Assembly: GCA_963816725.1 (NCBI GenBank)
Contig: CAWFMC010000013.1
Coordinates: forward strand, 248,001-312,000
Reading direction: 5' to 3'
Source of the DNA: CAVSUB01 sp963816725
GTDB lineage: Bacteria > Acidobacteriota > Vicinamibacteria > Vicinamibacterales > 2-12-FULL-66-21
DNA: 64,000 nt
Shown: positions 48,053 to 57,902 of the stretch, piece after piece
Position numbering within the stretch: the first letter of the stretch is position 1
Layout: every line of letters starts with the position of its first letter
Translations under genes and position numbers: made by a program
The notes under the pieces: generated by a model
Told to the model about the DNA's origin: nothing
What the model saw: only the letters and a program-made list of their open reading frames with translations
Database searches by the model: none

Positions 48053-49845
48053 TTACTTCGAGAAGGCGGGTGACGGCGCGCTTGGCGTCGATCCGCCGGG
48101 TCCGGTGCTGACCACGAGCACGTAGTACGAACCCGCCGGCAGCGGATCCACGAGCGTGCTGATGTCGACGGAGATCTCTCCACCCGCGACCGGCGGCTTT
48201 CCAAGATCGCTCGCGGCCACTGGCGCGGCGTACGTCGCGTCCGACGCCCGGCGCAACTCCACGCGCAGGCCTGAGACGTTGGTCGCGTAGTCGATCGGCG
48301 GGACGAAGATCACGGTCGTGGTGGGCTGCGCGGCGGTTGCGCCGACGGTCAAGCTGACCCCATTGGACACCGCGGTGGCGCCATCGTCATCGGTCGCAAC
48401 CGCGGTGAGGTTGTAGAAGCCGGCGGGAACACCGGTCCACGTCGCGGTGAACGGGCTGCTGGTATCGGACGCGACGAGCTGTCCGTTGGCGTAGAAATCG
48501 ACCCGGGTCACGGCGCCGTCGGCGTCACCTGCCGTCGCGCTCAGCGCGATCGTGGCCGGTGCGAGCGCGCTCGTCGGCGCGAAGAGCTGTACGGAAGGGG
48601 GCTGGTTGGACGCTGACGGAGTCCCGATCGTCACGTCGGTGAATGTCGCCGTGGCGATCCCGAACGGGTCCGCGCTCGCGACGGCCAGGCCCACGTAGAC
48701 AGTGTTCGGCATGGCGATGACACTGGATCCGACAGTCGACCAGTTGACACCGTCTGCCGAGCGAAATGCGGTCAGCAGGTTGCCCGAGCGCACCAGCTTT
48801 ACCCATCCAGGTGTCGTGCCACCGCCCGAAGATGTCCAGTCGCTCCGTCCGCCGGCGTTCACGCGACGCTGGAAATCCCACCCCCCGCCGCCAAGCGCGA
48901 ACATCGCGGCATTCTGGGCGCCCTCGGTCAGGTCGCCCCGGATCATCACGCCGGCCTTCGACCAGATGCTGGTCGCCTTGCAGGCTGGCGACCCGCGCGA
49001 CGATCTGGGTGTCCCCGGTCACCTGCTGGAAGACGTAGTGAAATCGGTCGACCGAGTCCCAGATGTCGCCTCCTCCTCCGCTGACGGTGAAGAGGCCGTT
49101 GGACCGCAGTGTCGCTGCCGGCAATCGGCGGGGCGCCGATGTCCGTCGACGGTCCACGCGGACGGCCGGGCGGGAGAGCCGCGCTGCTGCTGCTGACCGT
49201 CACGTCCGAGAACGTCGCAAGCGCAGTGAGGTCCGCGTTGTGGCTGGTGACCGCCAGGCCCACGTAGACGCTGCCGGGCATGGCGATCGTTTCAGTACCC
49301 AGCAGTCGCCAGTCCTGGCCGTCAGACGATTCGTAGGCGGTAAAGGCATTGCCCGCGCGCACGAGGCGCAGCCACGTCGGCGCATAGCAGGGGCAGCCCG
49401 GTACCCAGTCACTCCAGCCGCCCGTGGCGCTCCGGTGCTGGAAGCCGTTTCCGCTGTCAGGCGGAGACGAACGTGAAGGCGTTGGCGGCGTCGGGCGCAG
49501 AGCGAGGCGCGAATCATGACGCCCGCTTTCGTCCACGCATCGGCGTGCTGAACACCCGTGACCCGCGCGGTGATGGTCGCCGTCGCCGGTGAGCGCCTGA
49601 TAGGCGAACTGGAACTGGTCGCTCGAATTCCAGATGTCGGTTCCGGCGCCGACGATGGTGAACGTGCTGCCGTCGCCGGTCGTCGAGCCCTGGATCGCCG
49701 GCGCGCCGATGTCGGCCGACGTCCAAGGCGCGGGGACGCCTTGCGCTGCGGCCTGGACGTTGACTTCCCGCCGAACTGCACCGGTCATCGCGAATGCGCA
49801 CACCGCGACCATCCACAAGCTTCCGCGCACGGAGCGTGTCGACAC
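48053..49845 (-). CDS. secreted paralogue A: two concanavalin-like modules, one Ig-like repeat, frameshifted
   Basis: First of three tandem relatives. GTG 49845 follows GAAGGAGAAGG; signal peptide SLWMVAVCAFAMTGA. Two DUF1349/concanavalin-like modules follow: IVGAGTDIWNSSDQFQFAYQ...SVYVGLAVTSHNADLTALAT, then VSGGGGDIWDSVDRFHYVFQ...TVYVGLAVASADPFGIATAT. Next is one Ig-like repeat (PPSVQLFAPTSALAPATIAL...TRVDFYANGQLVASDTSSPF). The shared C-terminal domain has PPIDYATNVSGLRVELRRAS, GEISVDISTLVDPLPAGSYY and ends SPAFSK. Frame breaks lie near 49,570, 49,500, 49,460, 49,125 and 48,970; the last 298 residues (48053-48949) are open. Repaired length about 597 aa. Likely a surface or secreted carbohydrate-binding protein. 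Confidence 0.72.
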
Positions 49846-50156
49846 AGACCTTCTCCTTCGGGCCTGCTCGAGCGCAGGCGCTGTTCACCGCTAAAACCTG
49901 AGTGGGGGCTCGGTAAAAGACCTGATCGGTATTCGGACGCGAACGCGGGAGCAAGCCCGCTGCCAGAAACGGCAGAGCACATCCCCTCGATTTACTTCGG
50001 AATATTTGGTCGCGCTGGCGGTTCAGGCGGGGACGCGTTGCAGATCTACACAGGCGGCGCTGATGGTGGATGTAATTCCTGCGCCGTCGCGCGGCGTGTC
50101 GAGGCGGCGTGCGCTGACATACGAACGTCAGACGCACGCCGCCATTGCCGTTGACT
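49846..50156. other. 311-bp gap upstream of paralogue A
   Basis: No gene seen. It holds the hairpin after paralogue B (50103-50143), the ribosome-binding site of A and a two-hairpin motif (49945-49975, minus strand). That motif is CTGCC...GGCAG followed by GCGGG-CTTGCT-CCCGC. A similar motif is found upstream of paralogue C at 55537-55565. Confidence 0.5.
50103..50143 (-). terminator. GC-rich hairpin downstream of paralogue B
   Basis: GGCGGCGTGCG (50103-50113) pairs with CGCACGCCGCC (50133-50143), extended by CTGAC/GTCAG inside, with one bulged base. It begins 14 nt after the stop of paralogue B. No T tract follows on minus, so it may be a factor-dependent end or a 3' stabiliser. Confidence 0.55.
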
Positions 50157-53059
50157 CTACTTCGTGAACGCGCCTGACGGACTGCTCGTCGTCGATCCGC
50201 CCGGTCCGATCGTGACGACGACTGCGTAATAGGATCCGGCGGCGAGCGGGTCGACGAGGCTGGAGATGTCGACCGAGATCTCGCCGTTGACGACCGCCGG
50301 CTTGCCGAGGCTGCGGCTGGCAACCGGCGCGACCGAGACGGCGTCTGTCGATCGCCGGAGTTCCACAGTCGTGGAGGTGACGTTCGTCGCGTAGTCGGTC
50401 GGCGGCACGAACATCAGCGTCGAGGGAAGCGCCGAAGCAGGCGAGACCGTCACGCTCACCGCCACCGACGTCGTCTTGGCGCCGGCGTTGTCCGTTGCTA
50501 CCGCGGTGAGGCTATAGGTGCCGGCCGCGACGTTGCTCCAGGTCACGCTGTACGGGCTGCTCGTGTCGGAGGCGATCAGCGTCGCGCCGGCGTAGAAGTC
50601 GACCTTGCTGACCGTGCCGTCGCTGTCCGCGGCAGATGCTGTAAGGTGAGACTCGCCGGAGCGGTGAACGACGTGCCGGCCACGGGAGCCGTCAGCGAGA
50701 CGGTCGGCGCCTTGTTCGGCACCGTGACGACGATGGCGACAGACGCCGACGTGGTGGTCGCGCCGATGTTGTCGGTGGCGACGGCGGTGAGGTTATACGA
50801 GCCGGCTGCGACGTTGCTCCAGGTCACGCTGTAGGGGCTGGCGGTGTCGCTGCCGACCAGTGTGGCGCCGGCGTAGAAGTCGACTTTGCTGACGCTGCCG
50901 TCGGTATCCGCGGCGCTGGCGCTAATGACGATGCTGGCGGGCGCCGTGAAGGTCGTGCCCGCGGCCGGGCCGGTCAAGGCGACCGTGGGTGCTTTGTTCG
51001 CTGCGGCCACCGTGATGTTGACCGCGGCGGACGTCGTCTTGGCGCCGGCGTTGTCCGTTGCAATGGCGGTGAGGCTGTAGGTGCCCGCCGCGACGTTCGT
51101 CCAGCTCACGGTGTAGGGGCTGCTCGTGGCCGAGCCCACCAGGGTCGCACCGGCATAGAAGTCGACCTTCGCGATCGTGCCGTCGGCATCGGCTGCCGCG
51201 GCACTCATGGCGACGCTCGCGGGCGCCGTGAACGACGCCCCGGCGACCGGCGTGGTGAGTGAGACAGTCGGAGCCTTGTTGGCGGACACGGTTATCGTCA
51301 CCGGCGCCGAGGTCGTCGTCGCGCCACTGTTGTCGGTCGCGACCGCGGTGAGCGTGTAGCTCCCCGCGGCGACGTTGCTCCAGGTGGCCGCGAACGGGCT
51401 CGACGATGCTGACCCGACGAGGGTTGCGCCGGCGTAGAAGTCCACCTTGGTGATGGTGCCGTCGCTGTCGGTGGCGGCTGCTGCCAGGCTGAGTGTTGCC
51501 GGAGCGGTGACGGAGGTGCCCGCCGTCGGTGAGGTCAACGTCACCGTCGGGGCGGTGTTCGGCGCTCCGACGGTCACCGTCACCGCCGGGGAGGTTGCCG
51601 TCGCGCCGGAGTTGTCGGTGGCCACCGCGGTCACGCTATAAGTGCCGGCAGCCACGCTGCTCCAGGTCGCCGCGAACGGGCTCGAGGTGGCGGATCCGAC
51701 CAGCGTCGCGCCCGCATAGAAGTCGACCTTGGCTACCGTGCCGTCCACGTCACCGGCAGTGGCTGCGAGGGCGATGGACGCGGGCGCGGAGTAATGCCGC
51801 ACCAGCGGTGCGGACTCGTCAACGAGACCGTCGGTGGCTTGTTGCTGGCGGTCGGCGCGCCGACCGTCACGTTGCTGAACGTGGCGGTGGCTACAGCGGT
51901 GCTGCTCTTGCTGGTGACCGCCAGTCCGACGTAGACCGTCGCCGGCATCACGATCGTGTCGCGTGCCGAGCAGCGTCCAGGTGCTGCCGTCCTGCGACTG
52001 GTAGGCGCTGAAGAGATTGCCTTCGCGCACCAGGCGCACCCAGCCCGGGGCGAGCCGCTCGACCGGGCTTCCTGAGCCATCGTCGTTCCGCCGTGCCGCA
52101 ACGCGCCGATTGAAGGCCCATCCGTTGGCCGGCGTGAAACGCGCGTAGGCGTTGCCGACGGACGCCGTCAGAGCCGCCGCGGATCATGAGTCCCGCTTTC
52201 GACGACGCATCGGGAGCCTGCAGACTCGGCGACGTAGGCCACGATCTCCGTGTCGCCGGTCACCGGCTGATAGACGAACTGGAACTGGTCCGACGCGTCC
52301 CAGATGTCCATACCGCCGCCCTTGACGGTGAAGCTGCCGGCGCTCTCCGACGCGCGCTTCCGGTCATCGCCGGCGCGCCGATGTCGGCGCTGGCCCACGG
52401 CAGCGGCAGCGCGCCGGCGAAGCCCACATTCGTGAAGGTCGCGGTCGCAGTCAGGCTCGGCACGTGGCTGGTGACTGCCAGCCCGACGTAGGTCGCTGGC
52501 AGTTCATGTTGATCGACGCGCTGCCGACCAGCGTCCAGGACGTGCCGGTCGCGGAACTGTAGGCGCTGAAGATGCTGCCCTGGCGAACCAGGCGCAGCCA
52601 GACCGGCGCGGCGATCGCCGCGCCGGTGGTTTGCACGCTGGCGCGACCGGCCTTCGTTCTGCGTTGAAACGCGGTGCCCTGTCCGGCCGATACGAACATG
52701 AAGGCATGGCGCGCGTTGTCGAGCAAGGATTCGCGAATCATCACGCCGGCCTTGGCGCCGGGATCGACGTTCTGAAGCGTCGAGACGCGCACGCGAATAT
52801 CGACGTCTCCGGAGATGCGCTGATAGGCGTAGTGGAATTCGTCGGACGTACCGCCCACGTCGAGGCCTGCGCCGGTCACCGTGAACGAACCGTTGGCGCT
52901 GGTCGCGTCGCCGGCGACGACTGGTCCGCCGATGTCGGCATGGGCCCATCCGCTTGGTAGAGATGATGTCTGCGCGGACGCGGCGGGCGCGCCGGCGGCG
53001 AGGAAGGAAAACAGGAGTCCGACGAGCAGAGCTCCGCCCTGCCGGGTAACGTGCACCAC
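50157..53059 (-). CDS. secreted paralogue B: two concanavalin-like modules and five Ig-like repeats, frameshifted
   Basis: GTG 53059 with AAGGAG upstream; signal peptide GALLVGLLFSFLAAGAPAAS followed by SSLPSGWAHADIGGPVVAG. Modules 1 and 2 resemble those of A (VTGAGLDVGGTSDEFHYAYQ; KGGGMDIWDASDQFQFVYQP). Five Ig-like repeats of about 93 residues follow, each containing KVDFYAGATLVGSxxSSP and SLTAVATDNxGATTTS. The C-terminal domain is DYATNVTSTTVELRRSTDAV ... GEISVDISSLVDPLAAGSYY ... GAFTK. Frame breaks cluster at 52,500-51,830, with another near 50,640; 50576-52039 and 50157-50546 are the main open parts. Repaired length about 965 aa. Same family as A and C. Confidence 0.72.
50540..51830 (-). 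repeat. five tandem Ig-like coding repeats (about 280 bp each)
   Basis: The unit marker GTTGCTCCAGGT (or a one- or two-base variant) recurs near 50,536, 50,813, 51,093, 51,375 and 51,657, a period of about 277-282 bp. Units differ by scattered substitutions, so the array is not a recent perfect duplication. Paralogues A and C have one and two units. Confidence 0.8.
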
Positions 53060-53253
53060 TGAAAATGCTCCTTGAGTGACGGAGAACCGGGCCGCGTTCG
53101 CGTGCGGGGCGTGCGACGCGTCAAGTCGCGTTTAATGCCGACTGGCTGACGTCAGCTGGAAGGGCAAACGCGTTGCCAGTCTGGTGTCGTCCTGGAACGC
53201 TGGCGTTTTGGTGGAGTTGAGGACCGCAGGGTGGAGAGGGGAGGAGTGGCCCG

Positions 53254-53288
53254 CTGACAGAATTTGTCCGGCATGACGAAACTGTCAG
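53254..53288. promoter_or_regulatory. inverted repeat CTGACAG-N21-CTGTCAG upstream of paralogue B
   Basis: Two perfect 7-bp arms (53254-53260 and 53282-53288) lie about 195 bp before the GTG of B and below the terminator of C. It could be an operator; the spacing is larger than typical dimeric sites. Confidence 0.3.
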
Positions 53289-53327
53289 AAGGCAGGAGTG
53301 CTGGGCGGGACCGCGGAGGCACGGACG

Positions 53328-53358
53328 AAAGGCGGCGGGCCCGGTGCCCGCCGCCTTT
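53328..53358 (-). terminator. perfect GC hairpin with A/T flanks downstream of paralogue C
   Basis: AAAGGCGGCGGGC (53328-53340), loop CCGGT, GCCCGCCGCCTTT (53346-53358): a perfect 13-bp stem ending in AAA/TTT. It begins 9 nt after the stop of paralogue C. The best intrinsic-terminator candidate in the window; symmetrical, so it would also work on plus. Confidence 0.75.
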
Positions 53359-53367
53359 CCCACACTG

Positions 53368-55455
53368 CTACTTGGTGAATGCCGCGGACGGCGCGCTCGG
53401 GGTCGAGCCGCCGGGGCCAATCGTGACGATCACGGCGTAATACGACCCGGCAGGGAGCGGGTCCACCAGCGACGAGACGTCTACCGAGATCGTGCCGCTC
53501 ACGATCGCCGGCTTGCCGATGTTCCGGCTCGCGACAGGAGTGGCGGTCGCGCTGTCGGTCGCGCGGCGCAGCTCCACCGAGTAGGACGTGACGTTCGTCG
53601 CGTAGTCCGCCCCCGGTGTGAACGCAACGGCAGTCGGAATCGCGGCGACAAGTGCCTGCACCGTGATGGCGACAGCGGCTGACGTCGTCTTCGCGCCGGC
53701 GTTGTCAGTGGCGACCGCGGTCAGGCTGTAGCTCCCGGCGGCGACGTTGGTCCACGTCACGCTGTAGGGACTGGACGTGTCGGATCCCACCAGCTGCGTG
53801 CCGGCGTAGAAATCGACCTTCGCGATCGTGCCGTCCGTGTCCGTGGTCGCTGGCGGTAAGCGTGATGCTCGCGGGCGCAGTGTACGTGGTGCCGGCTGCG
53901 GGCGCCGACAGCGCCACGGTCGGCGGCTTGTTGGCGGTCGCGTTCACGGTGATCGCAACGGCCTGCGACGTGGTCGTCGCGCCGTCGTTGTCCGTCGCGA
54001 CCGCGGTGAGGCTGTAGCTCCCGGCGGCGACGTTGCTCCACGTCACGCTGTACGGGCTCGACGTGTCGGATCCGACGAGCTGCGTGCCGGCGTAGAAGTC
54101 GACCTTGCTGATCGAGCCGTCCACGTCGCCGGCGGTCGCTGTCAGCGTCACGCTGGCGGGGGCCGTGTAGGTCGCGCCGCTGGCAGGTGCCGAGAGCGCC
54201 ACTGTAGGCGGCTTGTTGGTGCTCGTGGGTGCGCCGAACCGTGACGTTGCTGAACGTGCGCCGTCGCCAGTCGCCGTCGCGGTATTGCTGGTGACCGCCA
54301 AGACCGACGTAGACAGTCGACGGCATCGACGATCGTGTCGGTGCCCGATGAGCGTCCAGTTGCTGCCGTCCGGCGGACTGGTAGGCGCTGAACAGGTTAC
54401 CTTCGCGCACCAGCCGCACCCAGCCCGGTGCCGTGTGGAGCCGCTCGCTCAGGCCGCTGCCGATCGTCGATGCCGCCAGCGACGAGCCGGCGATTGAACG
54501 CGCCAGCCATTGGCCAGCCGTGAAACGCATGTAAGCGTTGGCCGCGGAGCCCGTCAGGCCCGCACGGATCATGACTCCAGCCTTCGAGTAGGGCGTCCGC
54601 CGCTTGCGAGGTCGGCGATGTAGGCCACGATCTGCGTGTCGCCGGTCACCGGCTGATAGACGAACTGGAACTGATCCGAGGTGTCCCAGATGTCGGTGCC
54701 TGCGCCCTTCACCGTGAAGGTGCCGCCGCTCGCGCTCGTGCTGCCCGCCAGGGCCGGGCCGCCGATGTCACCGGCCGTCCAGGGCGCGGGCAGCGCTGCT
54801 GGTGGTGCTCGGCCGCGGCGCCGATCGCTACGTTGTCGAAGGTCGCGGATGCCGTCCGGCTCGCCACATGGCTGGTGACAGCGAGCCCGACGTATGCGTC
54901 CGCGGACATGTTGATCGTGCCGCTGCCCACCGGCGTCCAGCTCGTGCCGTCGCTGGAACTGTACGCATTGAAGGCGGTGCCCGCTCGAGTGAGGCGGAGC
55001 CACTGGGGCGCCGCCAGCGTCAGCGGCGCCGATTCAGTCGCATTCCTGTTGGTTCTCGTGCGCCGTTGGAACGCCACGGTCTGCCCCGGGGAGGCGTAAA
55101 CGAACGCGTCTCTGGCGCCCTCGTCGAGCGTCTCGCGGATCATCAGTCCGGCTTTCACGCCCGGATCGACGTTCTGAATCGAGGCGACACGCACGCGGAT
55201 GTCGACGTCCCCGCTGATTGGTTGGTAGACGAAATGAAACTCGTCGGCGCTGCCGCCGATGTCGGTTCCGGCGCCGGCTAACAGTGATGGTGCGCCAGTG
55301 CCCGATGCGGATCCGGTCACGACGGGCGCACCCACATCACCCTGCAGCCAGCCGGACGGCAGGGTCGACGTCTGCATCGAGGGCCGGCTTCCGGCGATGA
55401 GCGCACATACGACAGCGATGAACACACGAGTACGTATCACTGCGAAGTTCCGCAA
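53368..55455 (-). CDS. secreted paralogue C: two concanavalin-like modules and two Ig-like repeats, frameshifted
   Basis: TTG 55455 with AGGAG 9 nt upstream; signal peptide RVFIAVVCALIAGSRPS then STLPSGWLQGDVGAPVVTG, close to the start of B. Module 1 is AGAGTDIGGSADEFHFVYQP...DAYVGLAVTSHVASRTASAT; module 2 is VKGAGTDIWDTSDQFQFVYQ. Two Ig-like repeats follow (NKPPTVALSAPASGATYTAP, NKPPTVALSAPAAGTTYTAP), then the shared end GADYATNVTSYSVELRRATD ... DVSSLVDPLPAGSYYAVIVT ... AAFTK. Frame breaks lie near 54,800, 54,590, 54,485-54,240 (several) and 53,850. The open C-terminal piece is 53368-53790 and the N-terminal piece 54709-55455. Repaired length about 695 aa. Confidence 0.72.
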
Positions 55456-55909
55456 ATCGATTCACTCCTGGATTGCAATCTGGAGGGAATGCCGAGGGCC
55501 GACGACGTACGGCGTAGATGTAGGCCGTTGCCGCTCCAGGGAGCAAGCCATCTGCCATTCGGCAGTCGAGCGGAAAAGCGCAATGATTTCGCGGTGTGCG
55601 GGCGCACACCTGAGGCAGGCGGGTAGACGGATGAGTAGAAAGAACCGGATGCGGGCCGTTCGCTGTGTAACGGCTACCGGACCCGATGTCGAGGAGGGGG
55701 CGGTCGAGCGGGGGGATTGCGGAAGGGGTTAGGGCGAGTTCAAGCAGGCAATCGCTGCCCGGTATTTCACCGGCCGGCATTGCGCATCTCACGAGTGAAA
55801 CGACGCTGCGTTGCACCGCATGAGATGCGCATTGCGCTAGAGTCCGTGAGGAATCGTTGATCGAATCTCCACCTCACACGCGCAGGTGCGCCGGAGGTGA
55901 GACGCAGGC
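55456..55909. other. 454-bp gap between the giant gene and paralogue C
   Basis: No convincing gene. It contains a perfect 11-bp inverted repeat, TGCGCATCTCA (55781-55791) and TGAGATGCGCA (55821-55831), separated by 29 bp and about 80 bp downstream of the giant gene. It also holds the two-hairpin motif near 55537-55565 shared with the leader of paralogue A. The rest shows no repeat family of the other gaps. Confidence 0.5.
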
Positions 55910-57902
55910 TCAGTCGTTGTCGATGATCGTGCACACGGCCTGGGAGTCGACGATTGTCGCATTCATCGCGCCGCTGAGATTGACGACGAAGTTCTCGGTC
56001 GGCTCTCTGACGCGGTCTCCCACGACCTCGACGGTGAAGGTCCCACTTGTCGCCCCTGCGGCAATGTTCACCGTGCCCGATTTGGCCAGGTAGTCACTGC
56101 CCGCCATCGCCGTTCCGTTAGCGGTGGCGTAGTTCACGGTGACCGTCCTACCGCTGGCGGCCGACAACCGGACCGTGAACGTGACGCTCTTCGTGTTGTT
56201 GTTTCCCTCCGTCACCCTGACGTCGTCGATCGACATCGAGGGCGGGGGATCGTTGTTGTCGATGATGGTTACCACGCCGGTGGCGTCGGCGATGGTGGCG
56301 TTCACGGCGCTGCTCAGGTCAACACTGAAGGTTTCGTTATTCTCGTTGGTCGAGTCGTCGTTGACCACGACGGACGATCTGCTGGGAGGTTTGCCCTGGG
56401 GCAAAGGTCAAGGTGCCAGAGCGCGCGATGTAGTCTGCGCCGGCCACTGCCGTGCCGTTCGCGGTCGCATAGTTTACGGAAACCGTCTGTCCGCTCGGTG
56501 CGGAGAGCGTCACGGTGAAGGTCGCGGTGCCGGGCTGGCACCTTCAGTGACGCTGCCGGCGTCGCTGATCATCAACGACGGCGGTCGGGTCGTCGTCGGT
56601 GATCGTTCCAGTGCCCTGGGACGGCGTTCCGAGCGTCGCATTGGTCGGGGCCGATAAGGTTACGACGAACGTCTCGTTCGGCTCGTCGAGAGATGTCGCC
56701 GATGACCGGGACCGGGATCGTCTTCGACGTGTCGCCAGGCGCGAAGGTCAGCGTTCCCGACGTGGTGCGTGTAGTCGGTGCCGGCCGTCGCGGTGCCGTC
56801 CGCGGTGGCGTAGGCCACCGTGACCGCGGTGGCGCTGCTGGCTGAGAGGGTCAACGTCAGCACCGCGTTGCTGGTGCCGGTGTTGCCCTCGGCCTTGGAC
56901 AGGTCGCCGATGGTGATCGTCGGCAGCGTCGTCATTGGTGATCGTGACGATCGCCTGCGCGTCGGCGATCGTCGCGCCGACGCGGACGTCAGGTTGACGA
57001 CGAACGTTTCGTTCGGCTCGACGGTGGTGTCGCCGGATCGGGACGGGATGGTCGTCGACGTGGTATTGGCGTGCGAAGGTCGCGGTCCCGGCAGCGGTGT
57101 AGTCGGAGCCGCCGTCGCCGTGCCGTTGGCGGTGGCGTAGGCGACGTCACGGGCTGGGCTGCTGGCCGAGAGGGTCAACGTCAGCACGCGTTGCTGGTGC
57201 CGCGTTGCCCTCGGCTTGGACAGGTCGCCGATCGTGATCGCCGGCGCAGCGTCGTCGTTGGTGATGGTGACGGTCGCCTGCGCGTCGGCGATCGTCGCGC
57301 CGGACGGTGAGTCAGGTTGACGACGAACGTTTCGTTCGGCTCGACGGTGGTGTCGCCGGGATCGGGACGGCGATGGTCGTCGACGTGTTGGCGCGAAGGT
57401 CGCGGTCCCGAGGCCGTGTAGTCGGAGCCGGCAGTCGCCGTCCCGTTGGCGGTGGCGTAGGCGACGGTCACGCGGGCTGGTGCTGCTGGCCGAGAGGGTC
57501 AGCGTCAGCACCGCGTTGGTGGTGCCGGCTGTTGCCCTCGGCGATGGACAGGTCTGCGATCGTGATCGCCGGCAGCGCCGCCACGTCGTCGTTGGTGATG
57601 GTGACTACGGCCTGGGCGTCGGCGATGGTGGCGTTGACGGGGGAGTTCAGGTTGACGACGAAGGTCTCGTCTGGTTCGACCGCGGTGTCGCCGGCGATCG
57701 GCACGCTGACGGTGGTTGACGTCGCCCCCGGCGCGAAGGTGGCGGAGGTGGACACGGCGGTGTAATCGGAGCCGGCTGCGGCCGTGCCGTCCGCCGTGAC
57801 GACGTTGACCGTCACCTGGCTGGTGCTGCTGGCCGAGAGGGTCAGGGTCAGGACCGCGTTCGTCGAACCGCTGTTGCCTTCCGCGAATCGAGAGGTCTGC
57901 AA
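55910..57902 (-). repeat. six tandem Calx-beta coding repeats
   Basis: Six units of roughly 330 bp at the 3' end of the giant gene. Each carries versions of EGNSGTTNAVLTLTLSASS, ATANGTATAGSDY, VEPNETFVVNL and ATIADAQATVTITNDD. Units 2 to 4 (about 57,560-56,560) are close to one another in sequence and contain most indels. The last two (below 56,560) are more diverged (TVNYATANGTAMAGSDYLAK). Calx-beta repeats bind Ca2+ and occur in adhesins. Confidence 0.75.

Noticed and set aside
49860..49990. Leader of paralogue A considered as a cyclic-di-GMP riboswitch
   Set aside because: Two hairpins are present but the conserved GGCAAAC and GACGCAAAG-type positions of the GEMM class are missing.
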